From Thalassobacterium sedimentorum (lineage in GTDB: Bacteria > Verrucomicrobiota > Verrucomicrobiia > Opitutales > Coraliomargaritaceae), in the NCBI RefSeq assembly GCF_031127905.1, contig NZ_JARXIC010000023.1:1-64000 (forward strand): a DNA stretch of 64,000 nt, written 5' to 3'. A model generated the notes under the pieces. It was not told the origin of the DNA and did no database searches. It saw only the letters and a list, made by a program, of their open reading frames with translations. Shown here in pieces: positions 51,214-60,600 of this stretch. A program made the translations under genes and the position numbers. The number at the start of each line of letters is the position of its first letter. Position 1 is the first letter of the stretch.

Positions 51214-53448
51214 TCAGGGCCTTGATTCGAAGAAATGGGGCTCGTTCTGCTCGGTAAACGCAAGCACACCCTCCAGCAATTGATGAGCCGCGGCGGGCTC
51301 ACCGCGGGCATGATACTGCCAGGCGCGTGCCAGCTGATTTTCCTCGCCGGCTTGGCCGAAGTCGAAGTGGTTTGCACGTTGTTTGACTTCGAGCGCTTCG
51401 AGTTCTGCGATACTGATCGCGGGGGACTCGCCGAGGCGCGAACGCAGCACGGTGGCTTCGAGTGTGGCAGTGTCGGTCAGTCGTCCTTTGTAGGGACGGC
51501 GTCCATCGTGGATGATGATTTCATAGACGGCGATGGCAGCCGGCAAGTCACCCAACAGCTCATAGGTGCGTGCTCGTAGCAGCAAACTGTCCTGCAAGGT
51601 TTCTTCGACCCATCCACGTGGATTGTTCTTCGGCACCTCACCACTGGCCAATACCTCTTCGGCCCAAAGCTCGACCCAGCGCGAAAAATAAAGTGCGGCT
51701 TGCCAGTCGCCGGCATAGAGGCGCTCATCCCCCAGCGCCACCAGGCTGTGCGCTGCTGAATTCGTCAAAATAGAACCTGGCAGCGTATTCCAGCTGGCTT
51801 GCTTGGCCATGGCGGGACTGACTTTCAGATCGAACTGAGTCTCGGCGGGAATAGCGCCGGTCGTATCGATCCCGGCGAGCACGGAATCGAAGTCAAAAGT
51901 TAGCCCGTAAATTTCATTGAGCAGGGTGCGCAGTCCTTCACAGCTTTCCCGCACCAGCCCGAGACGTCCGACCTCTGTTAATCCGGCAATTTGGTTCCGC
52001 CGCACGGTCATACGATTGTCCGCGAGATGATAGAGCTCTTTGTCGTATTGACGACGGCACCAGTCGAACAAGCGCCAACTCCACTCGGGATCACTGCGCC
52101 CGCGCTGCGTTTGCGCATCCCACCAGATGCGGGAGAGAAAGCTATAGCTATCTTTCGACTTCAACTGAGTGTAGGCCGCGAAATGCTCGTCAATCACGGC
52201 CAGCGCCGCCGCGTAATCCTGACTACGGATCCAGGCATCGGCCGCTTCGAGGGCATCGTTCGCCGATTGCCGGGCCACTTTCTTTAAGTCGACTTCCGCC
52301 TGTGCCCAATGCGCCAACTCAGTCGGTGTAAAATACGGACGGAGCTCGGAGTTTTGAGCCATTTTGCCCAGATTCAAAATGGCTTCACGATAGCCAAGCC
52401 CTGCCGAACGAATCAGCAGATCAATCCCGGTGCGCGGATCAGCCTCTGGGAATTTTTGATACACGTGGCGGTAGCCCAAATTATTGAGAGCATATTGATT
52501 GTTTAGCGCAGCGGCCGCTTCCAGCAGCTCAATCACCCGCGGTGAATTTTCTGTTTCGCGACGGCTTTTGATCAGCAACATGGCTAAATTATTCAAGGCC
52601 GTGCCATGCCCTTGCTCCGCTGCTTTTTCATAATACGCGATCGCTTTATAGTAAGCACGCACACCGTAACGCCCACTCTCATGGATCCATCCTAAACGGA
52701 ATTGTGCCTGCACATGACCCAGCTTGGCGGCGCGTTCCAATAGGTTTACGATTTCATCCGCTTCAGCATCCAATTCCTCGTCGTAGTAGAGATCCGCCAA
52801 ATTGTAGAGTGCGTCCGCATCTTCCAGATCCACACCTTTTTGGTAGGCCCGCTCCGCCAGTTTCAGGTTTCTCTTCAGGCCGGGGCCACCCTTTTCGTAG
52901 AGTCGCCCCACGTTGTTCCAAACACCCGGATAGTTCGGGTATTGCTTCAAACTAGTCATGTAATAGTGCAGCGCCCGACTGTAGTCCGCCTCGATACCGT
53001 GCTTCCCGTTATGATAGATCTTCGCCAGATTATTACTGCCCATCGCCATCCCCAACTGGGAGGCCTGCTCATAACAGTGCAAAAAAGCCAACGGCTCCGG
53101 CGCCAGTTCGGGCGCATCGATATACACGTTGGCCAAATTATTCCAGGCCCGTGCTTGTCCGTTCTGCCCCGCGAGTCGATACCAATCAACGGCCCGCGAG
53201 AGTGAGCGCTCGGTGCCGTGTCCGAGTTGATACATCCGTCCGGCGTAAAATTGAGCCGATGGATGCCCGGCTTCTGCAGCCACTAAAAACAATTGCAGCG
53301 CCTCTGCCGCATCATGGGAATCCCCGCGCCCATGACGATACAAGGCATCCGCCCGCTGATAAATATCCTGCTGCGGCAAATTACCGGCAACTAGCGAAGA
53401 GCAAAATAACAGGGCAAACCAAAGTCTTATGAGGTGAGGGGAACGCAT
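51214..53448 (-). CDS. Secreted Sel1-repeat/TPR protein (N-terminal part)
   Basis: The ORF is 744 codons long. A signal peptide (LIRLWFALLFCSSLVAG) is followed by about eight Sel1-like repeats from residues 35 to 360, with patterns such as GHPSAQFYAGRMYQLGHG, GQARAWNNLANVYI, GHVQAQFRLGWIHESGRYG and GHGTALNNLAMLL. A mixed region and TPR helices follow to about residue 740. The last few codons (after NEPHF) differ from what TPR continuity predicts, and the other frame continues as LRIKALIASVEFG. The gene is therefore probably interrupted near its 3' end by a one-base shift. Sel1 proteins act as scaffolds; no partner is visible. Confidence 0.8.
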   Translation of the reverse strand: MRSPHLIRLWFALLFCSSLVAGNLPQQDIYQRADALYRHGRGDSHDAAEALQLFLVAAEAGHPSAQFYAGRMYQLGHGTERSLSRAVDWYRLAGQNGQARAWNNLANVYIDAPELAPEPLAFLHCYEQASQLGMAMGSNNLAKIYHNGKHGIEADYSRALHYYMTSLKQYPNYPGVWNNVGRLYEKGGPGLKRNLKLAERAYQKGVDLEDADALYNLADLYYDEELDAEADEIVNLLERAAKLGHVQAQFRLGWIHESGRYGVRAYYKAIAYYEKAAEQGHGTALNNLAMLLIKSRRETENSPRVIELLEAAAALNNQYALNNLGYRHVYQKFPEADPRTGIDLLIRSAGLGYREAILNLGKMAQNSELRPYFTPTELAHWAQAEVDLKKVARQSANDALEAADAWIRSQDYAAALAVIDEHFAAYTQLKSKDSYSFLSRIWWDAQTQRGRSDPEWSWRLFDWCRRQYDKELYHLADNRMTVRRNQIAGLTEVGRLGLVRESCEGLRTLLNEIYGLTFDFDSVLAGIDTTGAIPAETQFDLKVSPAMAKQASWNTLPGSILTNSAAHSLVALGDERLYAGDWQAALYFSRWVELWAEEVLASGEVPKNNPRGWVEETLQDSLLLRARTYELLGDLPAAIAVYEIIIHDGRRPYKGRLTDTATLEATVLRSRLGESPAISIAELEALEVKQRANHFDFGQAGEENQLARAWQYHARGEPAAAHQLLEGVLAFTEQNEPHFFESRP

Positions 53449-53632
53449 AGTCGGACTTTAAACGTGTATATGCTAATACAGTTTTCGAGTCAGCTTCTTA
53501 TCGAAGCTGCAGCGACGATGCTAGTTAAAAAAATCCAGACCCGAATCTGAGGCAGGCTCCGGCGTGATTTAACCGCTGAGTTGGAAGGACGCGGAGGGAG
53601 CACTCAGGAGTTCTTCGGAGGGTTTTTATTTC

Positions 53633-53964
53633 CCTCTGGCGCAATAAGGAGCGTAGGCCTCCGGCCTAACGCAGGGAGGGTTAATATCCTGCGGGTGATA
53701 AATGATAAATACCCTCCGTATTTATTTACCCTTTCTTGCTAAACGTTGGGCGGGAGGGTTTTTAAATACCCTGCGTATTTATTTACCTCTGGCGCAATAA
53801 GGAGCGTAGGCCTCCGGCCTAACGCAGGGAGGGTTAATATCCTGCGAGTGATAAATGATAAATACCCTCCGTATTTATTTACCCTTTCTTGCTAAACGTT
53901 GGGCGGGACGCCCACGCTCCGTAGCATTTTACCCTTGCAACGTTAGACGAGGCGCCCACGCTCC
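53633..53964. repeat. REP family B array upstream of RAYT 2
   Basis: A 123-bp block (53633-53755) is repeated almost exactly at 53786-53908. Each holds GGAGCGT with the hairpin AGGCC-TCC-GGCCT and then AACG. The inverted form with inner arms GGGCG-GGA-CGCCC occurs at 53898-53921, and a variant at 53941-53964 ends 7 bp before the RAYT start. Runs of ATAAATGATAAATACCC and ACCCTCCGTATTTATTT lie between hairpins. 53449-53632 shows nothing recognisable. Confidence 0.9.
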
Positions 53965-53970
53965 TTATCC

Positions 53971-54585
53971 ATGTTCCTTGATGAGAATCGAGACATTCAG
54001 AAGCATCGGGATCGACTGCCCCATTGGCATCAGGGCGGCACGCTTGTTTTTCTCACTTGGCGACTGACCGATTCATTGCCGAAAGCCGCAGTTGCCAGAA
54101 TCTTAGAACTTCGTGAGGCTTGGCGTGAGCAAAACCCAAAGCCTTGGTCTGATAGTCAGGCCGCTGAATACAACCGACGGTTCATCTTACCCCTCGAAGA
54201 TAAGTTGGACGACTCGCACGGCTATTGCGTCCTACGACAGCAAGAAGTCCGTCGAATCGTTTGCGACGCCTTACATTATTTCTATCAAGATCGCTATGAG
54301 CTCGATGCCTACGTGGTCATGCCAAATCACGTGCATATACTCTTGCTTTTGAACGATCAGTTCCCTCTGAAAGATGTGGTGCACTCACTCAAGAGCTACA
54401 CCGCGAAAGAGATTAACAAGCTCCTCGGCCAAGGCGGAAAGCTTTGGCAACGAGGCTACTGGGATCGACTGATTCGCTCGGAAAAGCAACTGAACTGGAC
54501 ACGGAGCTACATCGCAAAGAATCCGGAGAAACTTAAGCTCGGCGACTACAGTCTATGGCATAAGGAGCGTAGGCCTCCGGCCTAA
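53971..54585 (+). CDS. REP-associated tyrosine transposase (RAYT) 2
   Basis: A 204-residue Y1/HUH transposase-like protein of a different subgroup from RAYT 1. TLVFLTWRLTDSLP marks the start of the domain. The HUH motif is H120-V-H122 in VVMPNHVHILLLL, and the likely nucleophile is Y180 in TRSYIAKNPEKLKL. GGKLWQRGYWDRLIRSEKQ is typical of RAYTs. The coding end runs into a family B hairpin, so the last residues (KERRPPA) and the TAA stop come from the repeat. Family B hairpins flank both ends of the gene. The likely role is processing its own REP hairpins. Confidence 0.92.
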   Translation: MFLDENRDIQKHRDRLPHWHQGGTLVFLTWRLTDSLPKAAVARILELREAWREQNPKPWSDSQAAEYNRRFILPLEDKLDDSHGYCVLRQQEVRRIVCDALHYFYQDRYELDAYVVMPNHVHILLLLNDQFPLKDVVHSLKSYTAKEINKLLGQGGKLWQRGYWDRLIRSEKQLNWTRSYIAKNPEKLKLGDYSLWHKERRPPA

Positions 54586-54649
54586 CGCAGGCAGCAATAA
54601 CGAGCCCCTAGGGAAAAGAACGTTGGGCGGGACGCCCACGCTCCGTATT
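54565..54649. repeat. REP family B pair downstream of RAYT 2
   Basis: A direct unit (GGAGCGT-AGGCC-TCC-GGCCT-AACG, 54565-54588) overlaps the 3' end of the gene. An inverted unit with the GGGCG/CGCCC core and ending CGCTCC lies at 54623-54646. Together they form a REP pair. Confidence 0.88.
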
Positions 54650-54671
54650 ACTCTGATAAACTCAGCTGGAA

Positions 54672-57600
54672 TTATCGGGTCACCTTGAGTCGCCAGAACA
54701 TCTTGGCGGCATCGTCGATTGCGGGGGTGATCACGTAGCGGCGAATTTCGGTGCTTCCGTTGTTGTTCGGCGTGCCGACTTCGGTTGCGCTGGCGTCGCC
54801 GCTGAAGCTGAGATCCTGGCTGGCTTCGAGGGTCACGCTCAAGCCTTGTAGATCGACGGGAATTTCGACTTTGACCACGCGGTAGCTTTTGGCCGTGTTG
54901 AGGGACAAGCCGTAGCTGCTGTTCAAGCTGCTGCCACTTTGCACCGAACCGGTGGGCAATGGAGCGGGCGCAGCGGAGGCATCGTCGGGCGCGGTGCCGA
55001 AGAGAAACTCTACCAGGTTGGCCCAGCCGTCGCCATCGGCATCGTCGTCTTCGCCTTGCTGATTGGCGGGCAATGTGGCGACGAAGGTCTCGAATGGATC
55101 ACTGGGCGCGCTCACGGCGCTACCTTTGAGCAGCACGAGTTTGGACGCAGTGATTCCGTTATAAGTGGTAAACTCTCCGCCCGCCCAGATGCGACCGCTG
55201 TCGGTCAACGCGAGATCATTGACGTAGTTGTCAAAGCCGGTCCCGGTATCGAAGTTGAAGTCACGATTGCCCGCCGCGTCCAGGCGGATGAGACGGCCCG
55301 CGGTTTGCCCGGCGGCGCTGCTCATATAGCCCCCGATATAAATATCGCCCTCGGGGCTTTCGGCAAAAGCACGAACAGCACCCACAATATTACCACCGAC
55401 CGGGAAGGGACTGATGGTGGCACCTGTGTCGGCGGCCAGGCGAATCGCGCCGCCGCCATAGGAGCTGGCGGCGAGCAGATCGCCATTGGCGAGCTGAAAG
55501 GAATCGCTGGTATAGAAGAAACCGGTGTTGTAATCGATTGAGGTATCCTGCGCTCCGGACGCATCGGTGCGTGCAATGTATTCATCTCCAGAGCCACCCC
55601 AAGCACCAAACCACCCGGCGAAGATCAGCTTGCCATCAGCCTGCGGGAAGACGCGATAGATCCAATTACTCGCGCCGGAAGTGAAGCTGCTGTTATAGGA
55701 GCCGTCATCGTTGAGACGGACGGCGTAGTCGGCAGTGGGCTCACCACCGAAGTCAGTAAAGGAGCCCACAACGATGATCGTGCCGCCAACTTCCTCTGCA
55801 ATATCGAATGCTCCGAAATACGAGCCAGTCAGACCAGTCGGGTTGAACACCGTGTCGAGGCTGAGGTCGGCATTGAGACGGGCGAGCTTCCCGCGGGCGC
55901 TGCTGCCGATCGTGTTAAATCCGCCCGCGAGCAGAATCTTGCCGTCTGCTTGCAGGCGCAGCGATTCGATTGAGCCATCGGCGGAGAGTCCTGTCACAGG
56001 AATGACGGCTCCGGTTTCGTCGACCACGGCGAGGCGGGCACCGGAGGTGTTCACACCATCGCTGATCGAGGTGAAATTACCGCCGACCAGCACGCGTCCG
56101 TTCGGCAGGGGCAGCACTTGGTTGACGGCCCCACCGGTGACTGTGGGCGGCGTAAAGCCCGGTGCGATCGCCGCGGCGTTGGCCAATACCTCGACTTCGA
56201 TGCCGGCGCTGGGGGTGTCATCAATACTGTTGCTCACCACCACGGTATAGCTGCCTGCATCGGCTTCGGAAAGAGAGGCAATGCTTAGCGTGGCCGCGGT
56301 CTGCGTCGGCAACAGAGTGCCGTCGCGATACCATTGATAGCTGAGCGTGCCGGCGCCGAGGGCCTCGACTTCCAGCGTGAGCGAACTGCCCTCCAGCAGG
56401 CTGACATCCTCGGAGAGACTCAAAATCTGCGGAGCGCCCAAGACGATGACCTGCGCGACCTCGCTGGTGCGGGTGCCGGCTTCGTTACTCACGACCACCG
56501 TGTAGTCGCCGTTGTCCAAATCATCGACCGCGCTGAGCACCAGGCTGGCGCTTTGACTACCGGCAATGCCCGCGCCATCGACCAGCGGATCACCATCGTG
56601 GAACCATTGGTAGCTCAGGGCCGAGGTGCCGACCGCTGCAACGGTCAGGGTGACGTCTTCGCCGGGATCAACGATCGTGAGCGCGGCGGGCTGGACCGTC
56701 AGAGCCAGTGGGATGGGATCGCCATTGAGCAGCGCAAGATAGCTGACGGCGCTGCCGTTGTAGCTGGTAAAGTTGCCGCCGACCCAAATCTTACCATCGG
56801 TGCGGATCGCGAGATCTTTGACGGAACTGTTGAAACCGGTGCCGTCCGAAAAGGAAGGATCGACCGTGCCGTTCGAGAGATAGCGCACGGTCCGCCCACT
56901 ACCGTACGTCCCGGCGGCAATGTATTTGCCGTTGATTTGAGCGGCAATCTCGGTGGCATTGTAGAGCGAAGCAGATTGATCGGTGCTGCCATCGGGATTG
57001 ATTTTGAGCACCTGACTGTTTCCGGCGAAGAGATAGTCCCCGTCGGGCGCGAGGTCGATCGCATCCACCCGGGTGCGCCCGGATGAATAGGTGAAGCTCT
57101 GGCCCACTAAGTTAGAGTCGAATCGATAAACCTTTTGCCGCGAGGATGAAGTGGTGCTGGCCGTGACCAGAGCGCCCCCGTCGGGGAGTGCTTTGATCGC
57201 GCCGATCGTTTGCGAGTCATTTTTCGACATGGCCCCCGCGTAGCTGCCGTCGGCGTTGGCCACCGCAGCGCTGTAGGCACCGATGTATTGATTATTCCAT
57301 GAGGTAAAGCTGCCTCCGAATACGATGCGTCCGTCGCTAAGAATATCGACTGCATTGGCGGCGCCGGTGGTGCCGGCAGCAATGTTGCTGGCAAAGTCGG
57401 TGTCGAGTGAGCCGTCGGCATTGAGACGGGCCATGCCGCGCAGGCTTTGGCCGCCGACGGTGTAAAAAGAGCCGACGATCACGACCTTTCCGTCATCTTG
57501 CAAAGCGACGTCATGGACGGAACCGCTCGCGATCGCGGCTGGCACGAAATTGGTATCGAGATTGCCACTGGCATCGACTTTGGCCACATAGTCGATCGCT

Positions 57601-60600
57601 GTATGGCCGCCCACATCGGTGAACCCGCCGACGATGATCACACTGCCATCGGGCGCGGCATCGAGCGCAACGACGCCGCTGTTAAGCGTGATACCGGTGT
57701 ATCCACTCACCAGCGCGGCCGGATCGGGGATGATCGTGAGCGAGACCTCATCGGAATCGAGGCTGCCATAGTCGTTGCTGATGCGCACGCTGTAGCTGCC
57801 TTCATTCGCCTCGGCAACCGAGGGGATGCTATAAATGGCATCGGTCGCGGAGGCAATCGGTTGTCCATTGAAATACCATTGATAGCTCATGGTGCTGGGG
57901 CTGGTCGCCGTGACGCTGAGCGTGGCGGACTGACCGAGCACAGCAAATGTATCGACAGGCGGCTCGGTGATCTGCGCGAGGGAGTCATCGTCGTAGAGAG
58001 TCACGGTCAACGTGTCGGAGACGAGACTGCCTCCGGTAAATTCCGACAGTTGTAGGCTAAAGTTTTCGTCGCCTTCAATCGCCGCATCGTCGACCAGCGT
58101 GAGGCTCACAGTTTTCGAGCTGGCATCGCCCGCGGCCCAGCTAATCGTTTGATCGATCGCGGTAAAGTCGGCGGGCGCGACGGCTGTGCCATCCACACTA
58201 CGGACACGGACCGAAGCGGCCTGCGTGTGGTCGCCGTAGCGAACAAGCTCCAGACTGAGCGAGCCTTCGTCTTCAAAGAGAGCCGCGCCGCTCAGCGCAA
58301 AACCGACTTCCGGACGCTCGACCAGCAGGCGGGTAAATCCGGCCGCACTCACGCCATTCCAGGTGGTGAAGGAGCCGGACACCAGGATACGCCCCTGGTC
58401 GTCGATGTGGGCATTCGTCACAACGCCGTTCGGTCCGGCACCGCCGGGGAAGTTGTCATCGACCGTGCCGTCGAGCGAAAAGAGCGCGAGGCCGGGCAAA
58501 TCAATCGAACCGAAAGCGGTCGCTCCGGTCAGCAACAAGCGTCCGCGATAGGGCTGAATGGAAGTGAGCGTGCCAGTGAATGTATGCGTTTCCAAGAGAG
58601 CACCGTCCTCCAGATTGTGGATGGTCAGTAAGTTGCCATGAATCGCCGCAAAGCGGTCATTTCCAATCAGGGCAAAGCCGGTCACGTTTTGACTGGTCGC
58701 GTAGTGCGGGAAGTCGGGATCGAAGCTGCCATCGGGCAGCACCCGCCGGATGCCGCGCCAGAGACTACCGTAGCCACCGGCGGTGTAACCAATGAGAATC
58801 GAGCCGTCGGGTAGCTCCTGCAGAGCCGTAAAATTGCTGTTGGTGCTATAATTGTAAGCGATGCTAAAGTCCGGATCGGCGGAGCCGTCGGCCAGTAGAC
58901 GGAAGAGGCGGTTGCCCTGATTACTGCTGCGCACGAGGGCGTAGACCGTTCCGCTGTCGCCCACGTGGACGCCGCTCAGGCCGTTGAAATAGCCGGTGTA
59001 TTCGTTGACCGGGAAGCTGCCGCTGTTGAAGAATGGCACAAAGCTGGTATCGAGTGTGCCGTCAGCATGCATGCGTGCCAGGCGACGACGCGGGCTGCCG
59101 TTGACCTCGGAAAAGAAACCCGTGACGAGGAACTGCCCATTGGGCAAAGGAATCGGAGAAGGATAGGCCGAGCTGGCGCCGTAGCCACTCTCGGGCGTGA
59201 CGGTCACCGAAAAGCCGGGATCGGCTGTGAAGCTACTGCCATCAATTTTGCGCAGAGTGTAGCCCAGGGAATAGTTGCCATCCAACATCAGGATCGAGCC
59301 GTCAGCCAAGAGCTGAAAAGACCCGGGCGTGCTGACACCAGTGAGCGTCACGCCCGCATCGGGCTGCGCGGCGGGGGGAATCACGGTCAAGCGGGCCGCC
59401 GCGCTCGGTGCGGAACCGGCGGGGGTGCTGACTACGACGCTGTAGTCGGCTGCCGAGCTGGCGTTGGTCGCGCTGATGGTATAGCTGGCGGCAGTCGCAC
59501 CGGGGATGTCGACGCCGTCCTTTTGCCATTGATACGTGACTGGAACCGGGCTGGAAACACCGACCGAAAACGTCGCCGGCTCGCCCTCTTTTACGCTCAA
59601 GGCGACCGGATCGCTGGTGATGACGGGCAATGCCTCATCGTCGATAATCGTCACCGCAATGCTGGCCGAGCCCGCGATGGGATCTCCGACAGGGTTGCTG
59701 AGGCTGACGTTAAAGGATTCATCGCCCTCCGAAAGCGCGTCCTGGGTGATCGGGATGACCAGCGTTTGCGCGCCCCCGATGCCGTCGGCCCAGGTGAGGG
59801 TGCCGGAACTGGCGGTAAAATCGCCCGCCCCGGCGCTGCCGTTTGTGGTGCTGAATTGAACGCTGGCCGCCCCGCTAAGCGGGCCGGTGCGAACCACGCT
59901 GAGCGTGATCGAGCCCGCGTTTTCAGTGACAGTGGGCGCCGTGGACGACCAGGTGAGCGCGGCTGGCGTGCTGTCGCCTTCGAAGGCGACGAGCTTCACC
60001 GCGGGGGTGCCGTTGACCGAGTCGAAGGCGCTACCGGAGTAGATTTTGCCATTGGGCGCGGTGATCGCATTCGAGAAATAACCGGCCTCCGGATTGCCGG
60101 TCGGGTTGTCCGTCCAGAGCGAGCTTGCATTAAATGTCGGGTCGAGTGAGCCGTTGGAGAGGATGCGCACCAAGCGGTCGCGGGTGCTGTTTTGACTAGT
60201 CACGAGCAGGTATTTGCCCGCTGGATCGCGCCGGAGTGGACGTGCCGCAACGACTCCGAGGGCAGGGTCCAATGTGAACGAAGGATCGACCGAGCCGTCC
60301 GGATTCAGGCGCAGCATCCAAGACGAGCTGGTGGGACTTTCGTATTGGCCGAGCACCACGACCTTGCCGTCCGGTTCGACGACAACACCGCGCACTTCCT
60401 CCAGATTGCTGGGCAGCGTGGGATTGAAAGAAGGGTCACGACGACCATCGGGAAACAGGCGGGCCAAAACATGAACCTTAGGCGCAGGATAGGAATAGCC
60501 CCACTCGAAATAACCGGTCACGTAGATTTTACCCGAAGCATCGAGGGCCGCGGCACCGAAGAATCCACGCATGGCAGACACACCTGTGGGCGCGCCAAAT

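Noticed and set aside
58965-60149. Long plus-strand open frame (394 codons) opposite the giant surface protein
   Set aside because: It is antisense to a strongly supported delta-60/Calx-beta gene. Its translation is Arg/Ala/Gly-rich without domains, as expected from a high-GC shadow frame.
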